36,131 nucleotides of DNA from CAYSDL01 sp964429875 (GTDB lineage: Bacteria > Fidelibacterota > Marinisomatia > SCGC-AAA003-L08 > D37C17). The position numbers and the translations under genes are program-made. The notes under the pieces were generated by a model. The model made no database searches. It was given only the letters and a program-made list of their open reading frames with translations, and was not told where the DNA came from. The DNA is taken from the NCBI GenBank assembly GCA_964429875.1, contig CAYSDL010000014.1, positions 1 to 36,131 of the forward strand. The letters are read 5' to 3'. This document shows positions 1-10,172 of the stretch, one piece after another; within the stretch, counting starts at the first letter, position 1, and the number at the start of each line of letters is the position of its first letter.

Positions 1-194
1 CCAGGAACGTTTGGAGCATTAGCAGTACTTGGATATGCATATTGAGTTAAATCTACAGTTTCTGATGAAGCATTATATATTTCTAAATATTTATGGTTAC
101 TTGAACCCTCCGCATATTCAGAAAAAAATAGGCTTGCAAAACTAAATGTAAATGATAAAAGTATAATTAAAAAAACATGAATTGATTTAATCAT
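1..194 (-). CDS. Secreted lamin-tail-domain protein, N-terminal part only
   Basis: The first 64 residues of a minus-strand gene that runs off the left edge of the window. The start ATG (192-194) is preceded by a good Shine-Dalgarno, GGGGGAG, about 5 bases upstream. A hydrophobic signal peptide (MIKSIHVFLIILLSFTFSFA) is followed at once by LFFSEYAEGSSNHKYLEIYN and then a VDL segment. This is the opening of a lamin-tail domain (LTD): FSEY.EGSSN.K.LEIYN is its usual beginning. In FCB bacteria such domains sit on extracellular proteins, often nucleases or surface proteins. The catalytic part, if any, lies outside the window. It is separated from the upstream chaperone gene by 111 bases and is probably a separate unit rather than part of the glucan operon. 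The fold assignment is fairly safe; the function is unknown. Confidence 0.75.
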   Translation of the reverse strand, partial: MIKSIHVFLIILLSFTFSFASLFFSEYAEGSSNHKYLEIYNASSETVDLTQYAYPSTANAPNVP

Positions 195-227
195 TATTCT
201 CCCCCAATGATGATGTGTTGTTTTATT

Positions 228-247
228 TTAGATTTCGCACAATCTAA
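228..247. promoter_or_regulatory. Inverted repeat upstream of the lamin-tail gene
   Basis: A perfect 7-base inverted repeat, TTAGATT and AATCTAA around a 6-base spacer (tcgcac), lies 34 bases upstream of the lamin-tail gene start, between it and the end of the chaperone gene. No T-tract follows it on the minus strand, so it does not look like a classic terminator. It could be an operator or simply chance in AT-rich DNA. The rest of 195-305 shows nothing recognisable beyond the Shine-Dalgarno. Confidence 0.25.
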
Positions 248-305
248 TTGAGGTAAAATATAATAAATATTTTTCGGTTTTTTAAATAGAATCTAACTAG
301 TTTTT

Positions 306-1739
306 TTAAAAATTAACCTTCATTCCGTAATCAATTTCATGTTTTGAAGTTAGAATAGGAAATGATGGGACGACATAAGGATATGGGACTCCACTTCTAT
401 ATGCATAAAGGTCTATATGAGTTAAATTTATTTTATCTAAAAGTTTAAAATTAATTTCTATAAATGATGAATATTTTTCTTGAAGAGAACTAATATAATC
501 ATTAACGTCTGATTCTAATATTTTAAGATAGTTTTTATTGAAATCATCAAGAGTAATACTTTTTCCTTTTAAAAATGCCTGAAGGTGTAAATTTGAAATA
601 GATGCATCTTTAAACATTGTTATCTGTTTAATCACATCTAAATGATTATCATACTTTTTATTATATGCTACATTATTCAACTTTTCATCTCTAATTAAAT
701 CTACTATTGCATATTTGAATTGCAATGGATAATCACTTTTATTAATATCTTTATTTCTAAAAACTAGGGGATGCTTTTTAATTAAATCATTTATTTCTTT
801 GATTGTATACTCATTGTCATTTAAAGATAGTAATGGAGTTTCTATGCTGGTTAGACTATCTAAATTATGAGATAAATCTAAGTTGTCATCAGCATCCAAA
901 AGAAGATCATTGTATGTTTTTTCTGCTAGATAAAAAAATGGCTTTTCATAGAAAGTAAGCTGAAGGCCTTTCATTATAGATGATATATACTTATCATACT
1001 CTTTATTATATAGATCTTCATACAATTTTTGTTCAACTAATTTACGTTGATGAGCTTTATCTTCATTTGTTATAGGAGGTTTATTACTCCAACCTAATAT
1101 TTTCATAAATAAAACTTTATTATCCTTTGAATAAATTGGCCCAACAACCTCATCTTTCTGTAATTCTTGTGAAAATAATGCGGCATGAATATTTGGATCG
1201 AATTCTTCAAAATAATCAATTGACCTACTTGGAATTTTTGAGAGATTAAGATACTCATTACAAACAGCATCAAAAGAAACTCCACTTTTTAATAGATTAT
1301 TGATAGCTACTGATATACTATCATTATTAAAACTTAAAAAATTAATATTATAAATTTTTGTAGAGTTATTATAATTAGATAATAGCAGGAGAGAATCAAG
1401 AGTCACTTGACTATATACCTCTTCTTTTAAAAGAGTTTCTCTCATTGCTTGTTCTTTTATACCAGCAAGAAAATTACTTGAATAATTATTTCCAGATAAA
1501 TTGCTTTCAACATCAATAGCCATTAATTTTTCAGCAATCAATGAATTTAAAATTATTTTCTTGTGTATATTATTATTAGACTTACAATAACTAGGTCTAA
1601 TAGTATATTCAGACCTTTCAATAAAGTCATTCTTTGTAATAATTCTATCATTAATCCTAACTAGAATATTCTGATCAGAATTTTTAAAATCGCAATAAAT
1701 TATATTTACAATGAAAATAAATAGTGTAAAATATTTCAT
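306..1739 (-). CDS. Secreted SurA/parvulin-like peptidyl-prolyl isomerase (degenerate)
   Basis: A 477-residue exported protein. After a signal peptide (1-16), residues 25-110 look like the N-terminal chaperone region of SurA/PrsA-type proteins (LVRINDRIITKNDFIERSEY, then a helical stretch). Residues 125-217 resemble a parvulin rotamase domain: an F-L-S-F strand, a spaced helix ending SGVSFDAVCNEY, then an ALFSQELQKDEVVGPI segment and a closing strand. The usual Gly-Gly and His motifs of active parvulins are poorly kept, so it may act as a chaperone only. Residues 220-477 are helical and unrecognised. The C-terminus ends in Phe. It is the last gene of the first operon, starting two bases after the PorV-like gene. 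A role in periplasmic folding of the outer-membrane proteins encoded upstream is inferred. IIYC at residues 13-16 is a poor lipobox, so lipidation is uncertain. Confidence 0.6.
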   Translation of the reverse strand: MKYFTLFIFIVNIIYCDFKNSDQNILVRINDRIITKNDFIERSEYTIRPSYCKSNNNIHKKIILNSLIAEKLMAIDVESNLSGNNYSSNFLAGIKEQAMRETLLKEEVYSQVTLDSLLLLSNYNNSTKIYNINFLSFNNDSISVAINNLLKSGVSFDAVCNEYLNLSKIPSRSIDYFEEFDPNIHAALFSQELQKDEVVGPIYSKDNKVLFMKILGWSNKPPITNEDKAHQRKLVEQKLYEDLYNKEYDKYISSIMKGLQLTFYEKPFFYLAEKTYNDLLLDADDNLDLSHNLDSLTSIETPLLSLNDNEYTIKEINDLIKKHPLVFRNKDINKSDYPLQFKYAIVDLIRDEKLNNVAYNKKYDNHLDVIKQITMFKDASISNLHLQAFLKGKSITLDDFNKNYLKILESDVNDYISSLQEKYSSFIEINFKLLDKINLTHIDLYAYRSGVPYPYVVPSFPILTSKHEIDYGMKVNF

Positions 1740-1741
1740 TA

Positions 1742-2782
1742 TTAAAATGAAAATTTAATTGTATAAAGATGTATATTGCCTAAAATCCCTAAAGTCTTAT
1801 AGGTGTAATCAAGATCAAAAAAATTAAAATCTGAAATATAAAATCTTAATCCTCCACCATAAGTAAGTCCATATTCTGAGTCCTTAAGATATAGACCTTT
1901 ATATCCAGCTCTTAGAAATAAAGAAGCTTTACCTGGAATTAAATATGTAAGCTGAGTTCCAACATTTAATGACTCATTATTATTATTAGGGTGAAGAGCA
2001 TCTACTGCAACAAGCATTCTAAATTGTTCTGTATAAATTGGATGTAAAGAAAAACCCAATCTAAATATAAGGGGGAGTTCCCATTCAGATGTTTTATAAA
2101 GACCCTCTACATCATCAAAATTTCCATATTCATCTGGTTCTGGATCAATTGGGACCATAATATCAATACCATCATACCTAAGTCTTGTCCCATAATTAGA
2201 AATACTCATTCCAATTTTCATACCTTGATTTCTTTTATCTGTTGGAGAAAAAAAGTCTGTTGTAACTAATACTCCAAAATCAAAGGCAAGAGCATTGGCA
2301 CTCATATGCCAAATATTTGAAGAAATATATTTTGCTGATGCACCAAAAGAGAACCAATTAACAAGTCTTCTACCATAAGATATACTAGCAGCAAACTCAT
2401 TTGCCGTGTAAAATTCACCAGTCCCTTCAGGTTCAGAAACTGTCGTTACTGGCTCATTTCCATAGCCCATGTAATTCATTGTAAAGGCTAGAGTTCCAGC
2501 ATATTTATAATTAATTGCAACACCTGCATAAATATTATCTATACCAACAAGCCATGGCTGATATGTAAAAAAAGTTTGCCTATTTTTTATATAAGCAAGT
2601 CCAGCAGGGTTCCAATATGCAGAAGAAACATCATTAGCTACACTTACATATGCACCACCCATAGCTGTAGCTGCACTACCAATATCTATTTCTAAAAAAT
2701 TTGCTCCTGTAGTTCCATTTCCATTTATTTCAATAGAGTAAGCACAACAAAATAGAATAATATAAACTATAACCTTTTTCAT
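1742..2782 (-). CDS. PorV/PorQ-like outer-membrane beta-barrel protein 1
   Basis: A 346-residue protein with a signal peptide (about 1-16) followed by the family signature: a GA-FL-IGSAATAMGGAYVSVA stretch and then SSAYWNPAGLAYI. The rest alternates amphipathic strands and ends in an aromatic residue (TIKFSF), as in FadL-like barrels of the PorV/UPF0164 group. In T9SS, PorV is the outer-membrane shuttle that carries C-terminal-domain cargo from the translocon to the attachment complex. The start overlaps the stop of the 1458-residue T9SS-CTD gene by four bases (ATGA), implying translational coupling with a likely cargo. A paralogue occupies the same place in the second operon (23197-24195). 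Whether it serves general T9SS export or only its neighbour is inference; it could also be a FadL-type porin. Confidence 0.75.
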   Translation of the reverse strand: MKKVIVYIILFCCAYSIEINGNGTTGANFLEIDIGSAATAMGGAYVSVANDVSSAYWNPAGLAYIKNRQTFFTYQPWLVGIDNIYAGVAINYKYAGTLAFTMNYMGYGNEPVTTVSEPEGTGEFYTANEFAASISYGRRLVNWFSFGASAKYISSNIWHMSANALAFDFGVLVTTDFFSPTDKRNQGMKIGMSISNYGTRLRYDGIDIMVPIDPEPDEYGNFDDVEGLYKTSEWELPLIFRLGFSLHPIYTEQFRMLVAVDALHPNNNNESLNVGTQLTYLIPGKASLFLRAGYKGLYLKDSEYGLTYGGGLRFYISDFNFFDLDYTYKTLGILGNIHLYTIKFSF

Positions 2783-5700
2783 TTTATAATCGCAAATTTA
2801 CCTAATTTATATTTATCATTAATTTTTGATTGGACGTGATAAATATACATCCCTGCTGCTACTTCTAAACCTTCATTACTTAGAAGATCCCAGTATATCA
2901 TCCCATCATCTAAATCATTATTGACATATATTTCATCAACTAGAACCCCACTTACTGTAAAAATACTAATTGTACACTGTGCAGGCAGGTGCGTAAACAT
3001 TATTTTTCTCTCCTGACTTTGATTTGGATTAGAAAAAGCTTCTTCCATCAAATTTGTTCCAACATAAGGATTAGGGACAACTTTAATTAAATCCATTTCT
3101 TCATTATGCATATCAACATTCACTGTATTAGGTGCATTAGTATGAACAAAAAGAGAATCGGTTTCTAAAAAGGGAGAATGATACCTTACAGAATATATAT
3201 CTCCTGACTCTGGATATTCACTAAATGATAAAGAAAAGTGTGTTCCTGCCCATAGCCTTGCACCTGGGATAGGGAACTCTTCATCTTCATAACTTGTTCC
3301 TACTAAAACTTTATCTTCGAGAGGTTCATATGCATTACTTTCATTTACATCAACTACAAGAAGATCAAAATAAATATCGTTTGCTTCATTATATACATAA
3401 TAATCAAAATCAATTATATTTGAAAAAGTATTATCGGAACTTAAAATTGGATATTCAGGACTTGTACCATATCCAATATCTTGATCATTTTCATCTAATA
3501 CTTGATAATTTAATTGGGGGGAAGATACTACAAGTATTGACTCTGATGCATATTCTTGATTAGTGAATACAATTTGACAGTCCCATGGCTTAACCCTAGC
3601 CATTCTTTCATTAATACTTATAATAGGATCATATACACCACTATAACTATCTGTTTGTATCCAATTGCTTGCTTTAAAAGATCCGAGCTCTATATTATCA
3701 ATTGAAAAAAGCAAACCATCAATAACATCTGTTGTAATGGTATTATTTGGATCGATAGTCCAATACTCATAATTGGGGTTACTTGATTCTTGAAAAATAA
3801 AATGATTTTGATAAAAACTTACAGGAGATTCTTCTCCTGTTTCACTATATACTAACCTTAGATTATTCCAATTACAGGCTTCATCCTGATTACATAATAT
3901 ATTATCAGAAATATCCGAACAATAAATATCACCAAAATTATTTAATTCACAAAATTCATTAATAAGTAATTGAAAACTTCCTTCATTTTCTGTTGTAGAC
4001 CAAAAATGAAATTTAGATATATTATATTCATCTTTATATGAAATCCAATTTCCATCTAAATCACTACATGTAGATGGATCATAAACTCCATATTCATCTG
4101 TTTGACAATATCCAAAAATTTCCTCTCCCTCACAACTTAAATTTCCATATCTTGATATCGTATCTACATTATACTTAAATATATTTCCATCCACTTCATC
4201 AAGTACAAACCAGAATTTATAACAATCATTTTGAACAAGATTCTTATCATAAATTATTATTTCTAAATTATCTGTATCTTTAGTTCCTGAAGCTTCATTA
4301 AAATATAAATCACTTGTAAAATATAGAGAGTCATTTGAGGCATCAATCAGCCATGAACCATTATATATACCATCATTCCATATGCACTCATCATCACACA
4401 GAGATTCATCTTCTATACTATCACATGGATACAATTGGCAGCTATCAATATTCCAATTACAGCCATACTGTTCATCACAATCTTCTTGATTTAATATAGT
4501 GCTACAATTAATTTCAGAACAATATTCATCTTCTTTGTAAATATTAAAGGCTGAAGTTGATACAAAATTCGTATTATCTGTTTCATTTTCAAAAGTTAGA
4601 ATATAATCTTCATTATCTTCAATGAGACTCTGTGCATATACCTCAACATTTATATTTCCACTTCCTGATAATTTTTCTTCAATATCTAACCAAGGATCAA
4701 TAAACCCAGCAGAATAATCTGTAGGAATAACAACAGCTACATTTGGACCTGTACCAATGACATATTCATTTTCATCAATTTCAACAAGTGCTTTATTTTC
4801 AGATGGTGGTATACCACTTTCAAGTTGATTATTTGGTTCTAATCCATAATCATATGCCACCACAGCATAATAATATGTTCTTCCATTATCAACATTTTCA
4901 TCAATAAATTTATGTTCTATCCCTGTATCATCACCTAGATAATATGCTGCACCAAAAACAGTGGCATAATCTGCAAAACCTTGAATTGAATCAATCTTAT
5001 CACACTGAAAAATAGGGTCATAAAACATAGGATTACCGTATCCATCTGTAATAATCTGAGCATCTTTAAAATATTTATCTGTAGAACGATAAACTTTATA
5101 TCCTTCAAAATCATTTTGGAGACTATCTGGAAGAAATCTATCAATAGAACTTTCTGCAATACTATTCCAGGTTAAAATAACCTTTTCATCTCCTGCTTCA
5201 GCAGTTAGCGTTGGAATGTTTGGTGGTACTGCAAATCTATAATCTGTTTCATATATTAATTGAACAGTCTGTTTTAATGCAAATAAAGCTGGGACATCTG
5301 GTGCTATTCCCCCAGGAGATCCTTGGATATTATCCATTGAATGAATTTCTGCCATTGAGATTCTTTCAGTTCTTCCTTTATCTAATGGAAAAACAGCAGA
5401 AGAAAAAAGCTCTACCATATTTGAAGGCGTACCTTCAAATTGATCAAAAGCATTATTTAAATCTTCAATAACCATTAATGAGTCCCACATAATCTGATCG
5501 TTTTTAAACCATTTTGTTGTTGAATCTTCCTGATGACCATCAATAGGGAATAATTTAAATGCAGTCAATCCAAGCATATCTGATTCAGTTACATCTGTCT
5601 CTCCAAAATTAGGTTCACACCCTACACCTTCTAAACAATCAGGTTTACCATTACATTCACCCTCATCAGCGCCAGTGTAATTAATATCGTTCGGGCCAAC

Positions 5701-7155
5701 ACCATCCAAACCGACATCATCATTTATGTTAGTGCAGTTTCCTTCATCATCTATAATTGGAGCTATCCAGTCTTGATCTTCATCTCCTTCATAATGCTCA
5801 ATTAAATCTTCTTCTTCCAAATCATAAGCTGCTAGAAATAGTTCCATATCAGATATACCACATGTTGCACAGATAAGACTTCCGGCATTATTATCTCTTG
5901 ATTCATCTATTAAGCCATCTTGATCATTATCAATTCCATCATTTGAAATTCCAGGACTTTCTAAAAATGCAAAGCCCATAATTCCTGGAGTTCCACCACC
6001 AAAACCTGTAGCATTATGATCCCAGGAATATGCAAGATCAAGTTGAATATCAAAATATCCAACTTCATCATCTCCAGAATTTCCTCCTTCTCCACCAATA
6101 GCATTATCAACCCAGTAACCAAAAGCCATTTCATTGATATTATAATCAGAAATATTTGTAATATTATATTCCCAAAAAAGAGCATCACGAACTAATGGAT
6201 TATTCCACTGGAAAGCTCTAGCTTCAACTCTTATACCAAGTCCACCCCAAGGAAGTCCAGGCTGCACAGAAGATCCTTCATGTATAAAAGAATCTTCTTT
6301 TGGATAATATTCAAAAGATTCAGTTGGATAGCATTCCTCACTAACCAATAAACATTCTTCTAATTCATTATTACAATAGTTTTCACAATTTTGAAAACCA
6401 TAGATAGTCTGATTTTCACATTGGTAATATCCACATTCATTTATACATTCTTCTTGAGTTTCATATAAATTATTTGAATTATTTGTCCCTAAAGTTTGAC
6501 ATTGCCATTTATTTTGTAAATATTCTTGATCTTGAGCATCATTAACAACAAAGTAAGTTTCAAGGTCTGCATATTGTACTCCTCTTCCAAAACGTCCATC
6601 CCATTCACCTGGCCATTTAGTCATCGTTCCAGATGAGGGCCATGCAGAGGGCCAGGTATTTGGATCATCACTCATTGCAGGATAATCTTGATATGAGTTC
6701 ATATAACCAAAGGCTGGATAGAAACCCCATTTTACAAGATCAAGTTCATCATGATCCATTTCTTCTCGATAACTTGTTTGAAGAAAATAAAGACTATGCA
6801 ACGAATTATTTAAACTATAGCTTTGAATATCATTTTCATTATCAATAATATCAGTATCAAGAGTTTTGCTGTCACCATCATCATGTATATATGATTTACC
6901 TCCTACTAAAAGAGCAACACCATCAAGCATTCTATACCCTGTTCCATCATTTGGCCAGATAGATACATCATATAAACCATCTGGTGGCTCCCAATTTGAT
7001 AATTGAGTTGTATTTTTAAAATATAATAAAATCCTATTTCCATCCATTCTAGCTTCTTTAATAGCTGAGGGATCTCCTGCCTGATCATTAGGACCATTAT
7101 AATCTTGATTAAACACAATAGAAAGAAATAGAAGTATGTATTTTATTAAATTCAT
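2779..7155 (-). CDS. Giant surface protein with FnIII-like domain and T9SS sorting domain (TonB-receptor partner 1)
   Basis: A 1458-residue exported protein. I place the start at the ATG at 7153-7155 (MNLIKYILLFLSIVFNQ, a good signal peptide), one base after the receptor stop and behind a CAGG element, not at the longer in-frame start at 7179. Visible parts: an Asp/Trp/Gly-rich N-terminal half; a Cys-rich insertion at about 219-275; acidic calcium-loop repeats (NDGIDNDQDGLIDE near 405); a fibronectin-III-like domain at about 647-775 (VILTWN, FEGYKVYRS, GRTYYYAVVAYD); and Cys-rich plexin-like repeats (DCDEQYGCNWN and similar). The last 100 residues begin VVPNPYVG and end GMYIYHVQ then GKFAIIK, a T9SS type-A-like sorting domain. 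It sits between a TonB-dependent receptor and a PorV-like gene. A ligand-capturing surface role replacing SusD is inferred; no SusD signature is present. Confidence 0.65.
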   Translation of the reverse strand: MNLIKYILLFLSIVFNQDYNGPNDQAGDPSAIKEARMDGNRILLYFKNTTQLSNWEPPDGLYDVSIWPNDGTGYRMLDGVALLVGGKSYIHDDGDSKTLDTDIIDNENDIQSYSLNNSLHSLYFLQTSYREEMDHDELDLVKWGFYPAFGYMNSYQDYPAMSDDPNTWPSAWPSSGTMTKWPGEWDGRFGRGVQYADLETYFVVNDAQDQEYLQNKWQCQTLGTNNSNNLYETQEECINECGYYQCENQTIYGFQNCENYCNNELEECLLVSEECYPTESFEYYPKEDSFIHEGSSVQPGLPWGGLGIRVEARAFQWNNPLVRDALFWEYNITNISDYNINEMAFGYWVDNAIGGEGGNSGDDEVGYFDIQLDLAYSWDHNATGFGGGTPGIMGFAFLESPGISNDGIDNDQDGLIDESRDNNAGSLICATCGISDMELFLAAYDLEEEDLIEHYEGDEDQDWIAPIIDDEGNCTNINDDVGLDGVGPNDINYTGADEGECNGKPDCLEGVGCEPNFGETDVTESDMLGLTAFKLFPIDGHQEDSTTKWFKNDQIMWDSLMVIEDLNNAFDQFEGTPSNMVELFSSAVFPLDKGRTERISMAEIHSMDNIQGSPGGIAPDVPALFALKQTVQLIYETDYRFAVPPNIPTLTAEAGDEKVILTWNSIAESSIDRFLPDSLQNDFEGYKVYRSTDKYFKDAQIITDGYGNPMFYDPIFQCDKIDSIQGFADYATVFGAAYYLGDDTGIEHKFIDENVDNGRTYYYAVVAYDYGLEPNNQLESGIPPSENKALVEIDENEYVIGTGPNVAVVIPTDYSAGFIDPWLDIEEKLSGSGNINVEVYAQSLIEDNEDYILTFENETDNTNFVSTSAFNIYKEDEYCSEINCSTILNQEDCDEQYGCNWNIDSCQLYPCDSIEDESLCDDECIWNDGIYNGSWLIDASNDSLYFTSDLYFNEASGTKDTDNLEIIIYDKNLVQNDCYKFWFVLDEVDGNIFKYNVDTISRYGNLSCEGEEIFGYCQTDEYGVYDPSTCSDLDGNWISYKDEYNISKFHFWSTTENEGSFQLLINEFCELNNFGDIYCSDISDNILCNQDEACNWNNLRLVYSETGEESPVSFYQNHFIFQESSNPNYEYWTIDPNNTITTDVIDGLLFSIDNIELGSFKASNWIQTDSYSGVYDPIISINERMARVKPWDCQIVFTNQEYASESILVVSSPQLNYQVLDENDQDIGYGTSPEYPILSSDNTFSNIIDFDYYVYNEANDIYFDLLVVDVNESNAYEPLEDKVLVGTSYEDEEFPIPGARLWAGTHFSLSFSEYPESGDIYSVRYHSPFLETDSLFVHTNAPNTVNVDMHNEEMDLIKVVPNPYVGTNLMEEAFSNPNQSQERKIMFTHLPAQCTISIFTVSGVLVDEIYVNNDLDDGMIYWDLLSNEGLEVAAGMYIYHVQSKINDKYKLGKFAIIK

Positions 7156-7156
7156 T

Positions 7157-10150
7157 TTAATACCTGATTTCCAATCCAATTTTTATTGATCTTGGTGTTC
7201 CATATTGACTAGGGTCCTGATAAGTATCCTCAATATTAGTATAATTATTTTTAAAGGCAGCAATATCACTATCACTCAGTATTGCACTATACGCCCTACC
7301 AGTTTGACTATTTATTCCATATTCATTTAAAGTATCAAAAAGGTTATATATTTCAAAAGTTATTCTTGTTCTTAATTTAGGCATGTTATAATAACTGGAT
7401 AAATTCACAACATAATTTGATGGTTTATACGCATTGTTGGGTAATAGATTAATATTTGCCAAAGCATTTTCTGATATAGGCTCAAATGTAAATGCTGTAC
7501 CAGAATTATAATATGCACTTATTGTTGCTCCATATTTTTCTTTATTATATCCCATGGTTACATTAAAAGTATGTCTTTGGTCCCAACTTAAAGGAATAAG
7601 TCTTGTAATTGGATCTTGATTTGTTCCTTCTCTACTAAATGAAGTTGTTGGAGAATCTGCAATTCCTTTAGTGTACTGAAATGTATAGTTAGCACCTACG
7701 CTAAGTGGACCGCTTTGATAATCATAAATAAGTTCTAATCCTCTCGCATTTCCATAATCCTTATTAGTGTATAAACCGTATTTAACTGTATTATATGTAG
7801 TAATTGTTCTTGTTGTTAATAGATTATAAATATCCTTGTTAAAAAGAACCAGCTCATAACTCATCGATTTATTAATTTCCTGCCAATATCCAAGTTCATA
7901 ATTAACTGTTTTTTCTGCTTCTAAATTTGGATTTCCTAGAATGGTCTGATAATTATTTGGAGAAACAAGCCAATTAGAATTAGTATACATCGCATATAAA
8001 GGAGGCATTTGGAAAAAGTGACCATAACTAAACCTTAATAATGCTCCATATCCTATTTGATAAGATAACGCAAACCTTGGGCTTACTTGATACTTTGTTT
8101 CTGTTTCTAAAATTTCTGATTGATTAACATTAATTAGGTCATTCCCTGGATTTCTATAATCAGAAGGATAAAATGTATTAGGGTCAAACATATCATACCT
8201 AATCCCAAAGTTAAGAACCATTTCATTAAATTCCATTTTATCTTGGATATAGGCTGAATACTCATATGATTTTATGTCATATTCTTCAGAATATGAACTT
8301 CTTACACCCTCATAAATATAGGGAGTGTAAATGTCATCCGTAGAAGAGCTATCTCTTATCGTATAATTATTAACAGTAAGTAAATGAGTTAAATTATCAA
8401 ATCCAGCCTTTATATTATGAACTGAATTAACCTGCCAATTAAAATCAAATTTTAAATTTAAATCCTCAATTGTTTTTTTATTATGGACTTTATCATGACC
8501 ACCTTGAAGAAAACCTGATTCAGATCTAGAATAATTATCTGAAACATATCTTGAGTCATTTGGATTTTCATAAACATATGCGCCATCATCTTTTTTATTA
8601 TATGAAAACTTTAAATCCATAAAGGCTGAAGTATTAAACATATAGTTAAGGAAAAAAGATGAAAAACTATTATCCGAGTAATTAATAGACCTTGAATCTG
8701 GAGAATATTTATAAAAATGATTATACCAATGACCTTCATATTCATTTAAAGAATTCATTAATGAAAGTCTAAGAGCAGGCATTGGTTTAAAAGTGATTTT
8801 TCCTAGCATTGAAGAAGAAATAGATGTGTTCATCGCTACATAATTATCATCTCTATTTCTAACTTGAGCTGACATGAATCTTGTAGTTATAAAATTTTCA
8901 GAAGATATAAGATCTCCAGAATAACCTAATAAGTCTCCAACTAGAGAATAATCTGAACACATACTCTCAGTAATTAAAGTTTCATTATTACTATATAAAA
9001 TAGTCGGAATAGTTTTAAATAATGTGCCTTCACTGCATTGATAATTATTATGGGTGGATATATATTCATCCTCATCATTAAAACATCCTCCAAAAACAAC
9101 TTCACAATCACCATATAGAACACATTCTGATTCATGATTAATATTTTCACTGGAATTTGAACTATAAATTTCACCACCCCTTGAATTTGAACAATATGTC
9201 TCTATTACATGTGATCCTGAATGCTCTGAATAATAATTATTAGAGTCATCTGCAGAAAAATCACTATAATCTGATACATTGAAAAAATCATACCCATTTA
9301 AATGACCTAAATTATTTTGATATCTGTAGTTTAGAAAAAAAGTGACTTTATTTTTTATAATTGGACCACTTATTTGAAAATTGTAATCTTGATTTAAATT
9401 AACATCTTGATCGTTTATACCCCTAAAAATATCATTATTGGATGAAAAATAATTTTCATATCGAGTAGAAAAAGATCCTTCAAAATTATTATTTCCATCT
9501 TTGGTGACCTGATTAACGACACCACTCATTGCCCTACCATATTCTGCATTAAAAGTTCCAGTAATTACTTCTAGATCTCTTAATACCGACGGCTCTAGAT
9601 AAACAGTTTGAGATTCTCCACCATAGGTATCATCTGTTCTCATTCCATCAATTAGATATGTTACCTCTGTGCTTCTTCCTCCTCTAAAATGTCCATCAAC
9701 AACTCCTGCTTGCATACTAATAATAGAAGCCACATCTTTTATTGGAAGAATTTCAATTTGTTTATCAGAAATATTTTTTATTGTCCCAGATTGATCTTTT
9801 TTTGTAGAAATTTTAGAGGCTTTAACAAAAACAACATCACCTTCAATTGCAGATTCTTTAAGGGAAACATCTATTCTTGTTGTTTTATTAACTGATACTT
9901 TAACTTCTTCAACATGGACAGAACTATATCCAATTATATCAAAACGTAGGGTATATGTTCCTGGAGTTACATTAATAATGTAGTAGGTACCATCAGGACC
10001 TGTAGATGCTCCAATCCCTGCATTTTCAATAATAACATTTGCTCCTATAAGAGCACTATTATCAGTATCAGAAACCGTACCTGATATTTTCCCTGTTGTT
10101 TGAGAATATAAACTACAGACAAAAAAAACAGCTAATAAATATTTATACAT
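7157..10150 (-). CDS. TonB-dependent outer-membrane receptor 1
   Basis: A 997-residue receptor. Signal peptide 1-16 (CSLYSQ), carboxypeptidase-regulatory-like domain 19-98 (ISGTVSDTDNSALIGANVII then GTYTLRFDIIGY), plug domain about 115-220 (GGRSTEVTYLIDGM, then ITGTFNAEYGRAMSGVVN), then a beta-barrel to the C-terminal aromatic residue (IGLEIRY). The plug motifs are diagnostic of TonB-dependent transporters. An extracellular-loop region near residues 330-400 is unusually rich in cysteine, which the paralogue at 27969-30839 largely lacks. The gene lies 22 bases after the cytochrome/CBM protein and one base before its T9SS-CTD partner. By context it is likely to import beta-glucan oligosaccharides, since the operon also holds the sugar symporter and adjoins the GH3/GH16 genes. 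The substrate is inferred, not seen. Confidence 0.88.
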   Translation of the reverse strand: MYKYLLAVFFVCSLYSQTTGKISGTVSDTDNSALIGANVIIENAGIGASTGPDGTYYIINVTPGTYTLRFDIIGYSSVHVEEVKVSVNKTTRIDVSLKESAIEGDVVFVKASKISTKKDQSGTIKNISDKQIEILPIKDVASIISMQAGVVDGHFRGGRSTEVTYLIDGMRTDDTYGGESQTVYLEPSVLRDLEVITGTFNAEYGRAMSGVVNQVTKDGNNNFEGSFSTRYENYFSSNNDIFRGINDQDVNLNQDYNFQISGPIIKNKVTFFLNYRYQNNLGHLNGYDFFNVSDYSDFSADDSNNYYSEHSGSHVIETYCSNSRGGEIYSSNSSENINHESECVLYGDCEVVFGGCFNDEDEYISTHNNYQCSEGTLFKTIPTILYSNNETLITESMCSDYSLVGDLLGYSGDLISSENFITTRFMSAQVRNRDDNYVAMNTSISSSMLGKITFKPMPALRLSLMNSLNEYEGHWYNHFYKYSPDSRSINYSDNSFSSFFLNYMFNTSAFMDLKFSYNKKDDGAYVYENPNDSRYVSDNYSRSESGFLQGGHDKVHNKKTIEDLNLKFDFNWQVNSVHNIKAGFDNLTHLLTVNNYTIRDSSSTDDIYTPYIYEGVRSSYSEEYDIKSYEYSAYIQDKMEFNEMVLNFGIRYDMFDPNTFYPSDYRNPGNDLINVNQSEILETETKYQVSPRFALSYQIGYGALLRFSYGHFFQMPPLYAMYTNSNWLVSPNNYQTILGNPNLEAEKTVNYELGYWQEINKSMSYELVLFNKDIYNLLTTRTITTYNTVKYGLYTNKDYGNARGLELIYDYQSGPLSVGANYTFQYTKGIADSPTTSFSREGTNQDPITRLIPLSWDQRHTFNVTMGYNKEKYGATISAYYNSGTAFTFEPISENALANINLLPNNAYKPSNYVVNLSSYYNMPKLRTRITFEIYNLFDTLNEYGINSQTGRAYSAILSDSDIAAFKNNYTNIEDTYQDPSQYGTPRSIKIGLEIRY

Positions 10151-10172
10151 CTTAACGGTAGTACACTAAATA

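Noticed and set aside
7156..7179. Longer N-terminus of the 1458-residue protein starting MDWKSGIK
   Set aside because: It would overlap the receptor gene and place charged residues before the signal peptide. The ATG at 7155 gives a clean signal peptide and one-base spacing.
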